DNA of 64,000 bases from Haloarcula mannanilytica (GCF_005406125.1 NZ_BIXZ01000001.1:248001-312000); one strand, 5' to 3'; positions 17,381 to 26,155 are shown, numbered from the stretch's first letter. Notes: generated by a model not told the origin, from the sequence alone. Program-made: numbers and translations.

Positions 17381-18439
17381 ATGGACACGCAACGACGCGA
17401 GTTTCTTGAATCGCTGCTGACGACGCCCGGCCCGTCCGGGTACGAGGCCGACAGCCAGCGGGTGTGGCTCGACTACGTCAGCGAGTTCGCCGACGAGGTC
17501 CGCACTGACGACTACGGCAACGCCGTCGCCAAAGTCGAGGGCGGCGACACGACCGTCGCCCTCGCGGGCCATGGCGACGAGATCGGCTTCATCGTCCGGG
17601 ACCTCACCGACGACGGCTTCGTCAAACTGGGCCGTATCGGCGGCTCGGACAAGACTGTCTCGCGTGGGCAACACGTCACCATCCACACCGCCGATGGACC
17701 GGTCTCGGGCGTCGTGGGTCAGACGGCGATTCACCTCCGGGACGCCGACGACGACTCCGTGCCGGAAATCGCCGAACAGCACGTCGACGTGGGAGCCGAG
17801 GACGGCGACGAGGTGGAGTCGCTCGTCGACCGCGGCGACCCGGTGACGTTCGTCCAGACGCTGAGCGAACTGGAGAACGGCCGCCTCGCTGCACGGGGCA
17901 TGGATAACCGCATCGGCATCTGGGCGGCCGCCGAGGGGCTCCGCCGCGCAGCGGAGACCGGCGCGGACGCGACAGTGTATGCCGTCTCCACAGTGCAGGA
18001 GGAAGTCGGCGTGCAGGGGGCGAAGATGGTCGGGTTCGACCTCGCGCCGGATGTCGCCATCGCAGCGGATGTGACCCACGCGACGGACTCACCGAACGCG
18101 CCGGGCAAAGCCGACACTGGCGTCGAACTCGGCAAGGGGCCGGTCGTCGCCCGCGGGAGCGCGAACCATCCGGTCGCCGTCGACGCGCTGCGAGAGACGA
18201 GCGAGGACGAGGACATCGACATCCAGTTGCAGGCGACGGGGACGCGCACTGGGACCGATGCCGACGCCTTCTACACCTCACGTGGCGGCATCCCGTCGGT
18301 CAACGTCGGCCTGCCAAACCGCTACATGCACACGCCGGTCGAGGTTATCGACCCCGACGACCTCGATGCGCTCGCGGACCTGCTGGCCGGCTTCGCTGTC
18401 CGAGCGGCCGACCGAGCGCCCTTTAGCGTCGACGTGTAG
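17381..18439 (+). CDS. M42-family metallo-aminopeptidase (endoglucanase/tetrahedral aminopeptidase type)
   Basis: A 352-residue M42 peptidase starting MDTQRREFLESLLTTPGPSG. The family's metal and catalytic elements are in order: GHGDEIGFIV (first His/Asp), RLAARGMDNRIG (bridging Asp), TVQEEVGVQGAKM (catalytic Glu pair), IAADVTHATDSPN (Asp ligand) and a late His in YMHTPVEV. It cleaves N-terminal residues from peptides in the cytoplasm, as a large oligomer in relatives such as TET. The ATG at 17381 is preferred because the upstream in-frame codons from 17309 do not match the family. Confidence 0.88.
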   Translation: MDTQRREFLESLLTTPGPSGYEADSQRVWLDYVSEFADEVRTDDYGNAVAKVEGGDTTVALAGHGDEIGFIVRDLTDDGFVKLGRIGGSDKTVSRGQHVTIHTADGPVSGVVGQTAIHLRDADDDSVPEIAEQHVDVGAEDGDEVESLVDRGDPVTFVQTLSELENGRLAARGMDNRIGIWAAAEGLRRAAETGADATVYAVSTVQEEVGVQGAKMVGFDLAPDVAIAADVTHATDSPNAPGKADTGVELGKGPVVARGSANHPVAVDALRETSEDEDIDIQLQATGTRTGTDADAFYTSRGGIPSVNVGLPNRYMHTPVEVIDPDDLDALADLLAGFAVRAADRAPFSVDV

Positions 18440-18479
18440 GACAGCACGACGGTATCACGGCTGCCACCACGCAAACGGT

Positions 18480-18492
18480 ACGTTTAAGCGGC
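18480..18492 (+). promoter_or_regulatory. TATA-like box of the LSm-L37e-purF operon
   Basis: ACGTTTAAGCGG contains a TTTAAG core centred about 27 bases before the LSm ATG at 18513, as expected for a leaderless transcript. Confidence 0.55.
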
Positions 18493-18512
18493 CGTCACTA
18501 TCCAAACCGTAC

Positions 18513-18695
18513 ATGAGTGGACGACCGCTGGATGTACTCGAAGCGTCCCTCGGTGAGACAGTCACCGTACAGCTGAAGGGTGGCGAAATCTTCGAAGGGG
18601 AACTCACCGGCTACGACCAACACATGAACCTCGTCGTCGAGGATGAAGACACAACGATTATACGCGGCGATAACGTCGTCTCAATTACTCCATGA
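18513..18695 (+). CDS. Sm-like RNA-binding protein (archaeal LSm)
   Basis: A 60-residue LSm protein at the short end of the family. It has the Sm1 motif around [20 protein letters not shown] and the Sm2 motif around [12 protein letters not shown]. In Haloferax volcanii the single LSm binds small RNAs and many mRNAs. Its TGA stop overlaps the ATG of rpl37e by 4 bases, an arrangement conserved across haloarchaea. Both are followed closely by purF. Confidence 0.95.
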
Positions 18696-18865
18696 CTGGC
18701 GCAGGAACTCCGAGTCAGGGCAAGAAAAACACCACGACACACACGAAGTGTCGCCGGTGTGGCGAAAAGTCGTATCACACGAAAAAGAAGGTCTGCTCGT
18801 CGTGCGGTTTCGGCAAGTCGGCCAAGCGGCGTGACTACGAGTGGCAGTCGAAAGCGGGCGAATAA
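18692..18865 (+). CDS. rpl37e: Large-subunit ribosomal protein eL37 (L37e)
   Basis: A 57-residue zinc-ribbon ribosomal protein beginning [20 protein letters not shown]. Four cysteines form two pairs, CRRC (20-23) and CSSC (35-38), and are followed by a basic [13 protein letters not shown] tail, exactly as in archaeal/eukaryotic L37e. It binds 23S rRNA. Its start overlaps the LSm stop by 4 bases (ATGA), and purF begins 14 bases after its stop. Confidence 0.97.
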
Positions 18866-18879
18866 CACACTCAACACAA

Positions 18880-20322
18880 ATGCACGAGAAGTGCGGCGTT
18901 GTTGGCATCTCTTTGGAGGACCGTGACGCCGCCCGACCGCTTTACTACTCCTTGTACGCGCTCCAGCACCGCGGCCAGGAATCGGCCGGTATCGTCACCC
19001 ACGACGGGTTCCAGCAGTACAGCCACGTCGAAATGGGACTCGTCGGTGACGCCTTCGAGCCCGGTGACCTGGAATCGCTCAACGGCGCGAACGGCATCGG
19101 GCACGTCCGATACCCGACCGCCGGGAGCGTCAACAGCAGCTGTGCCCAGCCGTTTTCCGTCTCGTTCAAGTCGGGCTCGCTGGGCCTGTCCCACAACGGG
19201 AACCTCGTCAACGCCGACGAGATCGGCGACGAACTGGCCGAACTCGGCCACGCCTTCACGTCCGACGGGGACACCGAGGTCATCGCCCACGACCTCGCGC
19301 GCAACCTCTTAGAGGAGGACCTGGTCCGGGCAGTCAAGCGGACGATGAACCGCATCCACGGGTCGTACTCGCTGACCATCATGCACGACGAGACGGTACT
19401 CGGCGTGCGCGACCCGGAGGGGAACCGACCGCTGTGTATCGGCGAACTTGAGGACGGCTACGTCCTTGCCTCCGAGTCAGCGGCCATCGACACGCTCGAC
19501 GGCGAACTCATCCGCGATGTCAAGCCCGGCGAACTCGTCGTCTTGCACGCCGACGGCACTGGCTACGACACCTATCAGCTCGTCGAGCCCGAGAACACGG
19601 CCCATTGTTTCTTCGAACACGTCTACTTCGCGCGGCCGGACTCGACCATCGACGAGAGCTTAGTCTACGAGGTCCGGCGCGAACTGGGCCGCAAGCTCTG
19701 GGAAGAGTCCGGCGTCGAATCAGACGTGGTGCTGCCGGTGCCAGACTCCGGGCGCGCGTTCGCGTCGGGCTACGCCGAAGCCGCACAGGACGACGGCTCG
19801 GACATCGAGTTCGCCGAGGGGCTGATGAAAAACCGCTACGTCGGCCGGACGTTCATCATGCCGACCCAGGACGAACGCGAGCGGGCCGTCCGCCTGAAGC
19901 TCAACCCCATCAAGTCGACCATCGAGGGGAAAAGCGTCACCATCATCGACGACTCCATCGTCCGCGGGACCACCTCGACGCAGCTGATTCAGCTGCTGAA
20001 AGACGCCGGTGCCGAGGAGGTCAACGTCCGCATCGGCGCGCCACCCATCGTGGCCCCGTGTTACATGGGTATCGACATGGCCTCCCGCGATGAACTCATC
20101 GCCGGGAACCAGTCAGTCGAGGAAATCCGCGACGAAATCGAGGCGGACTCGCTGGCGTATCTCTCTATCGACGCCATCGCGGAGACGCTGGAGACGAGCC
20201 GGACGGATCTCTGTCTCGGCTGTGTCACCGGCGAGTACCCCTACGACATCGACGGCGAAGCGACGGACCGCGAGGTTGCCCGCCCGGAGATCGGCACGCA
20301 GTCGAGCCCGGCCGACGACTGA
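18880..20322 (+). CDS. purF: Amidophosphoribosyltransferase
   Basis: A 480-residue enzyme for the first committed step of purine synthesis: PRPP plus glutamine gives phosphoribosylamine. The start MHEKCGVVGI leaves Cys5 as N-terminal nucleophile after a short propeptide. An earlier in-frame start at 18841 lies inside rpl37e and is rejected. The glutaminase domain fills about 1-230. The phosphoribosyltransferase domain has VTIIDDSIVRGTTS. The four iron-sulfur ligand cysteines of the Bacillus-type enzyme are recognisable in HCFFEHVYFARPDS, IVAPCYMGIDMAS and LCLGC. It is likely co-transcribed with LSm and eL37. Confidence 0.95.
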   Translation: MHEKCGVVGISLEDRDAARPLYYSLYALQHRGQESAGIVTHDGFQQYSHVEMGLVGDAFEPGDLESLNGANGIGHVRYPTAGSVNSSCAQPFSVSFKSGSLGLSHNGNLVNADEIGDELAELGHAFTSDGDTEVIAHDLARNLLEEDLVRAVKRTMNRIHGSYSLTIMHDETVLGVRDPEGNRPLCIGELEDGYVLASESAAIDTLDGELIRDVKPGELVVLHADGTGYDTYQLVEPENTAHCFFEHVYFARPDSTIDESLVYEVRRELGRKLWEESGVESDVVLPVPDSGRAFASGYAEAAQDDGSDIEFAEGLMKNRYVGRTFIMPTQDERERAVRLKLNPIKSTIEGKSVTIIDDSIVRGTTSTQLIQLLKDAGAEEVNVRIGAPPIVAPCYMGIDMASRDELIAGNQSVEEIRDEIEADSLAYLSIDAIAETLETSRTDLCLGCVTGEYPYDIDGEATDREVARPEIGTQSSPADD

Positions 20323-20331
20323 CGACACGCC

Positions 20332-20348
20332 GGGTCTTTTTTCGGGCA
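20332..20348 (+). terminator. T-tract terminator after purF
   Basis: CCGGGTCTTTTTTCGGGC directly follows the purF stop by about 9 bases. The T6 run, in a context of short inverted CCGGG/CGGG elements, fits archaeal termination in a convergent gap of 34 bases. Confidence 0.5.
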
Positions 20349-20356
20349 CTTGATAG

Positions 20357-20917
20357 CTACCACACCAGATACAGCATCGCGTACACGGCGATACCCATCG
20401 AGAAGGAGATCAGCCACAGCCCCGCGGCGAGCTTTCCGGCCCGCGGGTGGTTCGTCGACGGCAATTCCGAGACCGGGTAGGTGTAGGCCAGCAACAGGAC
20501 GTAGTACACTGCCGGGATAGCGGCGATAGCGAGCAGAATGTGGACGGCAAGAAACGGCAGGTAGAAGTATGTCTCGACGACCGATGGGCCGGCGAAGTCT
20601 GTCGGCCCTTCCAGCGTGATTCGGTAGAGATACAACACGAGAAACAGGGCAAACAGGCCAAAAGAGGAGAGCATCAGCGTTCGGTGGCGCGCGACATCGC
20701 CGCGGCGAATCGCCCGGACGCCGCCGACGATAGTGCCGATAACGAGGGCGCTGATCGCGGCGTTGACGTGTGGAATCGCCCCCAGTACCGTCGCGGGAGC
20801 GGCGGGGAGCAGTGACGGCGGGATCGCGCCGAGAACGGCCCCGAACACGAGCGCGAGCGACACGACCGTCAGCAGGCCAGTGAGTGCTGGCACGCGATAC
20901 CGAGCCTGGAGGTCCAT
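20357..20917 (-). CDS. DUF420 multi-pass membrane protein
   Basis: A 186-residue membrane protein starting MDLQARYRVPALTGLL. Five or so hydrophobic helices are visible, including AAPATVLGAIPHVNAAISALVIG-like and YFYLPFLAVHILLAIAAIPAV segments. The conserved His residues ('IPHVNA', 'RHRTLM', 'VHILLA') fit the DUF420 family. In many bacteria and archaea DUF420 proteins lie near cytochrome oxidase genes. No oxidase genes are visible here, so a respiratory link is only by family. An earlier in-frame start at 20941 adds a non-conserved basic stretch and is not preferred. Confidence 0.8.
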   Translation of the reverse strand: MDLQARYRVPALTGLLTVVSLALVFGAVLGAIPPSLLPAAPATVLGAIPHVNAAISALVIGTIVGGVRAIRRGDVARHRTLMLSSFGLFALFLVLYLYRITLEGPTDFAGPSVVETYFYLPFLAVHILLAIAAIPAVYYVLLLAYTYPVSELPSTNHPRAGKLAAGLWLISFSMGIAVYAMLYLVW

Positions 20918-20992
20918 ACCCCAACTGCGGACTGGACGCAAAATACGGTTTCGAGTCGGGTACGGCGAGCCACAGGAGCCATCCCCCGTCTC

Positions 20993-21074
20993 ATAGTGAT
21001 TATTGTAGATTATTTCCGGATAGTGCCGCCCTCGGGAACGGCGCGTCCCGGTAAATCGCTACAATAATCACTAT
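20993..21074. repeat. 82-base imperfect palindrome with 16-base perfect arms
   Basis: The left arm ATAGTGATTATTGTAG (20993-21008) is the exact reverse complement of CTACAATAATCACTAT (21059-21074). Just inside, TTTCCGG and CCGGTAAA continue the pairing imperfectly. The arms are AT-rich in a GC-rich genome. The right arm touches the stop codon of the histidine-kinase gene, so it would form a large hairpin at that mRNA's 3' end. It could be a terminator, a processing site or the remains of a small mobile element. Confidence 0.75.
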
Positions 21075-22621
21075 CAGTCCGAGGTCCTGTCGGCTTTCGC
21101 TGACGGCTGCTCGACGCCGATAACGTCCAGCCGGACCCGTCCTGACGACCCATCGCCGAGTGAAATATCCCAGCCGTGGCCGCGTGCGATCTCACGGATG
21201 ACAGCCAGGTGAAGGCCGGCACCTTCGTCAGTGGACCCGTAGCTGAGTTCGAACGGCCCCTGACTGTCCCCGTCTAGTGGCCGGCCGTCGTGTTCGAGGA
21301 AGAAGCCGTCGGCCGTGTCGGCGACCGTTATCCGCACGCTCTCACCCCGGTCCGTGGCGAGCCGGAAGAAGTTCTCTGCGAGCTGGCACAGACGGCTGCG
21401 GTCAGCCAACACCGTCCCAGTACAGTCGATTTCAACGGTCGACGTACCTGTGTCGATGGCGTTCCATGCTTCGGCCAGCACGTCCGAGAGCGACACCGGC
21501 TCGGCAGTGTACTGTCGTTCCCCCTGTCTGGCGATCTCCATGAGGTCGTCGATGAGAAACGACATGCGGGTGTGACTGCGCTGGATCGCGTCGAACTCCT
21601 CGGCGTCCGTCGCTTCGGCGAGGAGTTCGACCCGCCCCATCGCCGCCTGAAGCGGGTTCCGGAGTTCGTGTGAAATAATCTGTGCGAGCTCTCGCAGCCG
21701 CTCTTTCTGGCGCTCCAGCTCTGTCGTCCGCTGCTGGAGCGCGTCTTTCGTATGGCTCGCGTCGATAGCCAGCGCGATGTTGTGGCCGACCTCCCGAAAC
21801 GTGTCCTGTTCTTCCGTGTCGAAGATGTCGATGCGGTCAGCGTACACAGCGAGGACGCCGTACGAGGTCCCGTCGTACACCAGTGGAACGGCGAGAACGC
21901 GGACACAATCTGTCTCCAGTGCGTCCGTCCGGTCTCCGACCGCTGCCTGGTCGATGTCCGCAACGACGAGTCGCTCAGCCGATCCGGCCCGAACCAACGG
22001 TTCCGGGGCGGTGATCGTTACGCGGCCACGCTGTGAGCCCAGCGTCCGAATGACGGGTCTGTCACCCTGACAGGTCACCGTACAGGCCTCGGTGTATCTG
22101 GACGTGCCTGCCAGAACTGCAGTGACATCGCGTTCAATGTCCATCCGCGACTGTGACCGGACGAGCGCCTGATTGACCAGTCGAACGGCCTCGTTGAGCT
22201 GTTTCCGCTTGCTGGCTCGCTGGCGGGCTGGACTGGACGCGACAGCGGCATCGACCTGTGCCAGGAGTCGCTGGTGGGCGTCGTCGACCGTCCCCGGAAC
22301 GTAACCGAACACGTCGCGGCTGTAGGCCTCACGGGCGATATCGCCGTTCGTCACTTCCGCAAGGAGGACGACCGGGACCTCGGAATGATTCCGTTGCAGC
22401 CGCTCGATGACGGTCAATCCACCGAGGTACTGCGTCCCGTCCGGGTTCGCCACTTCGCAGTTCGTGACAACGCAGTCCGTGTCGTAATCACCGAGCGCAC
22501 ACTCTAGGTCACGAACGCCCTCGACCTCGTGGACAGTGAGGCCACTGTCCCGGAGAAACGAAATCGCGGCCCTGTCCTGGCTTGCACTTCGGACAAACAG
22601 GACGGTGGGCTGGGGCTTCAT
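21074..22621 (-). CDS. Sensor histidine kinase: receiver-like + GAF + HisKA + HATPase
   Basis: A 515-residue cytoplasmic kinase without membrane helices. Residues 1-120 look like a receiver domain (TVLFVRSASQDRAAISFL, then DTDCVVTNCEV with the acidic pocket). About 150-290 form a GAF sensor. A HisKA helix follows with the phospho-accepting His in IISHELRNPLQA, then an HATPase with LCQLAENFF and late G-box text (GAGLHLAVIREIARGHGWD). The start at 22621 begins the receiver fold; CTTTATG at 22644-22650 is a TATA-like box about 27 bases upstream. There is no partner response regulator beside it. It is divergent from a TrmB-like sensor gene. Confidence 0.85.
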   Translation of the reverse strand: MKPQPTVLFVRSASQDRAAISFLRDSGLTVHEVEGVRDLECALGDYDTDCVVTNCEVANPDGTQYLGGLTVIERLQRNHSEVPVVLLAEVTNGDIAREAYSRDVFGYVPGTVDDAHQRLLAQVDAAVASSPARQRASKRKQLNEAVRLVNQALVRSQSRMDIERDVTAVLAGTSRYTEACTVTCQGDRPVIRTLGSQRGRVTITAPEPLVRAGSAERLVVADIDQAAVGDRTDALETDCVRVLAVPLVYDGTSYGVLAVYADRIDIFDTEEQDTFREVGHNIALAIDASHTKDALQQRTTELERQKERLRELAQIISHELRNPLQAAMGRVELLAEATDAEEFDAIQRSHTRMSFLIDDLMEIARQGERQYTAEPVSLSDVLAEAWNAIDTGTSTVEIDCTGTVLADRSRLCQLAENFFRLATDRGESVRITVADTADGFFLEHDGRPLDGDSQGPFELSYGSTDEGAGLHLAVIREIARGHGWDISLGDGSSGRVRLDVIGVEQPSAKADRTSD

Positions 22622-22722
22622 CACCCTTCCGAGGAGACACACACATAAAGAAGTTACACCCGATCTGTCACGGTGAGTGACAGTACTTCCGCAGCGGTGC
22701 CGCGACCGACGCCGGGGGACGA

Positions 22723-22730
22723 TTTATACA
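22723..22730 (+). promoter_or_regulatory. TATA box for the TrmB-like sensor gene
   Basis: TTTATACA lies about 24-27 bases before the two candidate ATGs at 22750 and 22753, as expected of a leaderless haloarchaeal promoter. Confidence 0.6.
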
Positions 22731-22749
22731 CCTGGCACCGCATCCTCTG

Positions 22750-23502
22750 ATGATGGCGCATCAGGGGCTGGAGACGTATCGGACCCGGTCGACAGTCATC
22801 GAGGCGGTCCGATCACTCATCGACGATGCCGAGGAAAGCGTTACGCTCGCGGTACCGAAAGCCGCACTCGCTACATTTGCGCCACAACTCAGAGCCGCTA
22901 TCGAGCGCGACGTACTGGTGTTGGTCCTTGTCCACGGCGAAACGACCGCATCGACACCCGCGTACGACGACATCGCAACGGCGGTTCGGACGATCGGAAA
23001 CGGCATCACGCCGTTGCTCGTGACTGCCGATGTAAAACGTGGCCTCACCGGGCATGACCGGGTTTTGACCGAGCCGGACGGCGACTATCAGGCGACGGTC
23101 TTCGACAGCGAGAACCTCGCTCACGACGAGTTCACGATGTTCCTGGGCGTCCACTGGCTGATGGGAACGGAACGCTACGTCGCCAGCGTCGGTTCGTTCC
23201 CGCAGACGTTCTCGGCGTTCGAATTCGCCGTTCTCACGGCGGCGCTGGCGCTCCGGGATAAGATACCGATCACTGCGAGCGCAGCGGTGGTCTCGACCGC
23301 GGACGGGACGGAGACGACGATATCGGGACCAGTAGTGAACGTCCGCCAGAGCCTCGTCTATCCGGCGTCAAGCTCGAACCCGGCCGAACGGTCGATTACT
23401 GTCGAAACCGACGACGGGCCGGTCACTGTCGGTGGGAACGGTGCCACGAAAGAAGCATACGAATGCCGCGACATCACGCTTGACCGAGACGACAGGCAGT
23501 AG
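22750..23502 (+). CDS. TrmB-like sugar-sensor domain protein lacking the DNA-binding domain
   Basis: A 250-residue protein with TrmB C-terminal architecture. It starts directly in the linker helix (STVIEAVRSLIDDAEESVTL) and continues into a phospholipase-D-like sensor fold (LATFAPQLRAAIERDVLVLV, then DRVLTEPDGDYQATVFDSENLA). It ends with a beta-rich part (TETTISGPVVNVRQSLVYP). Normal TrmB regulators carry about 80 residues of winged helix before this. Upstream of 22750 there is only a promoter and no in-frame winged helix, so the DNA-binding part is truly missing. It may act by forming mixed oligomers with full TrmB proteins. It is divergent from the histidine kinase. Confidence 0.72.
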   Translation: MMAHQGLETYRTRSTVIEAVRSLIDDAEESVTLAVPKAALATFAPQLRAAIERDVLVLVLVHGETTASTPAYDDIATAVRTIGNGITPLLVTADVKRGLTGHDRVLTEPDGDYQATVFDSENLAHDEFTMFLGVHWLMGTERYVASVGSFPQTFSAFEFAVLTAALALRDKIPITASAAVVSTADGTETTISGPVVNVRQSLVYPASSSNPAERSITVETDDGPVTVGGNGATKEAYECRDITLDRDDRQ

Positions 23503-23601
23503 CCACTCCGGCCCTCTGTTCCACTGCTCGGACTCGAAACGGACCGACTGAAATACGAAAAAGAACCGCTATCGCCTGGCGACCGCGCCGATACCAGCCC
23601 G

Positions 23602-25875
23602 TTACTGGAAGGTTCGGCTGGCCGTGCTTTCCTCGGTGACGCCGGGTTCGGCTCGGTCGAAGCGCTGTTCGATCTCGTCGTAGCGCTCGCGGGTCTCCTC
23701 GGTGACGCTGGGACCGACTTCCTCCAGTGCGTGCTCGAAGTGGTCCATCGTCACGCGGACGTTACTGACGCTGTCGCCGATTTCCTCGGGGTCCACGCTG
23801 TTGATGAACTCCCGGGTCGCGGCCATCGATGCCTCGCGGGCGACCGCTTCGATGTCCGCGCCGACGTAGCCGTCCGTGCGGCGGGCCAGTTCGTCGAGGT
23901 CGACGCCGTCGGCCAGGGGCTTGTTCCGGGTGTGGACCTGGAAGATGGCGCGTCGGGCTTCCTCGTCCGGGACGGGCACGTGGACGTGCCTGTCGAGCCG
24001 GCCGGGACGCAGGAGCGCGTCGTCGATGAGGTCCGGGCGGTTCGTGGTCGCAACCACGACGACGTTCTCCATGTCCTCGATGCCGTCAAGCTCCGTCAGG
24101 AGCTGGGAGACGACGCGTTCGCCGACGCCGGAGTCGGTCGTGCCGCCGCCTCGTTCGCTGGCGATGGAGTCGATTTCGTCGAAGAACACCACGGTCGGGG
24201 CGTTCTCGCGGGCCTTCGCGAACACTTCGCGGACGCCCTTTTCGGACTCGCCGACGAACTTGTTCAGCAGCTCAGGCCCCTTCACGGAGATGAAGTTGGA
24301 CTGGGCCTCGTTGGCGACGGCCTTCGCCAGCAGCGTCTTGCCGGTACCGGGCGGGCCGTACATCAGCACGCCCTTCGCGGCTTCCAGATCCATCGACTCG
24401 AACACGTCTTCGTACTCAAGGGGCCACTGGATGGTCTCCCGGAGCCGTTCCTTGGTGTCTTCGAGGCCGCCGACGGAGTCCCAGGTGACATCCGGGACTT
24501 CGACGAAGACTTCCCGCAGCGCGGAGGGCTCGATGCCCTTCATCGCTTCGCGGAAGTCCTTGTCGCTGATCTCCAGCTGCTCCAGTACCTCGGCGTCGAT
24601 CTCGTCCGATTCGAGGTCGAGTTCGGGGCGGATGCGCCGCAGCGCGTTCATCGCGCTCTCTTTCGTGAGCGAGGCGAGGTCGGCCCCGACGAAGCCGTGG
24701 GTGTTCTCGGCGTAGTTTTCGATATCGATCTCCTCGGAGAGGGGCATCCCGCGGGTGTGGACCTGCAGGATCTCTTTGCGCCCCTTCTTGTCCGGAACGC
24801 CGATTTCGATTTCGCGGTCGAAGCGACCACCACGGCGCAGCGCCGGGTCGATATCGTCGACACGGTTCGTCGCACCGATGACGATGACCTGTCCGCGTTC
24901 TTCCAGCCCGTCCATCAGACTGAGTAGCTGGGCGACGACGCGGCGTTCCACGTCGCCTTGGGTCTCGCCACGTTTGGGGGCGATGGAGTCGATCTCGTCG
25001 ATGAAGACGATAGCGGGGGAGTTCTCCGAAGCCTCGTCGAAGACCTCACGGAGTTGCTCCTCGCTCTCGCCGTAGTACTTCGACATGATCTCCGGGCCGG
25101 AGATGGTCGTGAAGTACGCGTCGATCTCGTTTGCGACGGCTTTCGCCATCAGCGTCTTGCCGGTGCCGGGCGGGCCGTGCAGGAGGACGCCCTTCGGCGG
25201 CTCGATGCCGAGCTGCTGGAACAGTTCGGGGTGGCGCATCGGCAGCTCGATCATCTCCCGGACCTGTTCGAGCTCGCGGTCTAGGCCGCCGATGTCCTCG
25301 TAGGTCACGTCGGGCGTGTCGCTCGCTTCGGGCGCGCCCTCGCCGCTGTGGACCTGTTCGGCGGGCATCTCGCTGACCTGGATGTCCGTGGAGTCGGTCA
25401 CGACGACCGTGCCGGAGGGTTCGGTTTCAGCGATCTTCAGCGGAATCTTCTGACCGGACATAGAGGAGAGCGGTCCGAGGCCGAAGCTCACGGGGACCGT
25501 CTGGCCCTGCGTGACGGCCTGGCCGCTGAGGTTATTGCGAATCATCGGGCCGACGTTGCCCCGAACACGAAGGTTCTGAGGTAGGGCGACGGTGACCGAG
25601 GTCGCGGGGTTCACGTCGGCTTTCTCGATGTTTACGTGGTCGTCGATACCGACGTTGGCCTCCTGGCGGAGCTGGCCATCGATTCGGACGATACCTTTCC
25701 CCTCGTCCTCGGGGTAACCGGGCCAGACCCGGGCGACCGCGCGGCTGTCCTGTTTCCCTTCGAGAACGATGTAGTCGCCGTTCTCCAGTTCGAGTTCGTC
25801 CATGGCGGCGCGGTCGATAGCCGCAAGGCCACGGCCGGCGTCTTTCTGTTTGAGCGGTTTAACAGTAAGTTTCAT
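23602..25875 (-). CDS. cdc48: CDC48/VCP/VAT-type AAA+ ATPase (canonical)
   Basis: A 757-residue archaeal CDC48. It starts [20 protein letters not shown] (N-domain double-psi barrel). The D1 Walker A is [19 protein letters not shown] and its Walker B is [15 protein letters not shown]. The D2 Walker A is [19 protein letters not shown] and its Walker B is [15 protein letters not shown]. It ends in a flexible tail ([12 protein letters not shown]). It is an unfoldase that works with the proteasome. Its ATG overlaps by one base the stop of the upstream 81-residue Hsp20-like gene (TGATG), so the two form a translationally coupled operon on the minus strand. Confidence 0.94.
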   Translation of the reverse strand: MKLTVKPLKQKDAGRGLAAIDRAAMDELELENGDYIVLEGKQDSRAVARVWPGYPEDEGKGIVRIDGQLRQEANVGIDDHVNIEKADVNPATSVTVALPQNLRVRGNVGPMIRNNLSGQAVTQGQTVPVSFGLGPLSSMSGQKIPLKIAETEPSGTVVVTDSTDIQVSEMPAEQVHSGEGAPEASDTPDVTYEDIGGLDRELEQVREMIELPMRHPELFQQLGIEPPKGVLLHGPPGTGKTLMAKAVANEIDAYFTTISGPEIMSKYYGESEEQLREVFDEASENSPAIVFIDEIDSIAPKRGETQGDVERRVVAQLLSLMDGLEERGQVIVIGATNRVDDIDPALRRGGRFDREIEIGVPDKKGRKEILQVHTRGMPLSEEIDIENYAENTHGFVGADLASLTKESAMNALRRIRPELDLESDEIDAEVLEQLEISDKDFREAMKGIEPSALREVFVEVPDVTWDSVGGLEDTKERLRETIQWPLEYEDVFESMDLEAAKGVLMYGPPGTGKTLLAKAVANEAQSNFISVKGPELLNKFVGESEKGVREVFAKARENAPTVVFFDEIDSIASERGGGTTDSGVGERVVSQLLTELDGIEDMENVVVVATTNRPDLIDDALLRPGRLDRHVHVPVPDEEARRAIFQVHTRNKPLADGVDLDELARRTDGYVGADIEAVAREASMAATREFINSVDPEEIGDSVSNVRVTMDHFEHALEEVGPSVTEETRERYDEIEQRFDRAEPGVTEESTASRTFQ

Positions 25876-26120
25876 CAGTAATCTCCCTCGCTCTCTGACA
25901 GTTCGATAGTGAGAACCCCGTGATTGATAAACGCTCGTGCGTCACCGGCGGGGATCTCCTGTTCGTGCTGGTGGCCGTCAGCGACGACGATGACGGTCCC
26001 GTCGACCACATCGACACTCGCATCGGCGGCAGGTCCCACGTCCGCCGCGAGCACGACGCTGTCGTCGTACTCGAATCGGCGGAGGGGCGTCTCGTCGAAC
26101 AACTGCTGTTCTGAAGTCAT
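25875..26120 (-). CDS. Small Hsp20-like protein (DUF7127-like), upstream of cdc48
   Basis: An 81-residue acidic protein beginning [20 protein letters not shown]. The strands ([35 protein letters not shown]) resemble the core of an alpha-crystallin domain without its usual flanks. The family DUF7127 comes to mind. Its TGA overlaps the cdc48 ATG by one base, so the products are likely needed together, perhaps as chaperone or adaptor for the unfoldase. That functional link is inference. A strong TATA box lies 30 bases before its ATG. Confidence 0.75.
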   Translation of the reverse strand: MTSEQQLFDETPLRRFEYDDSVVLAADVGPAADASVDVVDGTVIVVADGHQHEQEIPAGDARAFINHGVLTIELSESEGDY

Positions 26121-26143
26121 GCTAACTCAAAGTAAGCGTGATA

Positions 26144-26155
26144 AGTATATAAACC
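26144..26155 (-). promoter_or_regulatory. TATA box of the DUF7127-cdc48 operon
   Basis: On the minus strand the sequence reads GTTTATATACTTA, a near-ideal archaeal TATA element centred about 30 bases upstream of the ATG at 26120. A GCGGGAAAATA element occurs further upstream at about 26179. A very similar GCGGGAAAATA lies beside the other CDC48 gene at 12984. Confidence 0.65.

Noticed and set aside
23731-24927. A 398-codon plus-strand frame opposite cdc48
   Set aside because: Shadow of the canonical CDC48 gene on the other strand; no start signal or motif.
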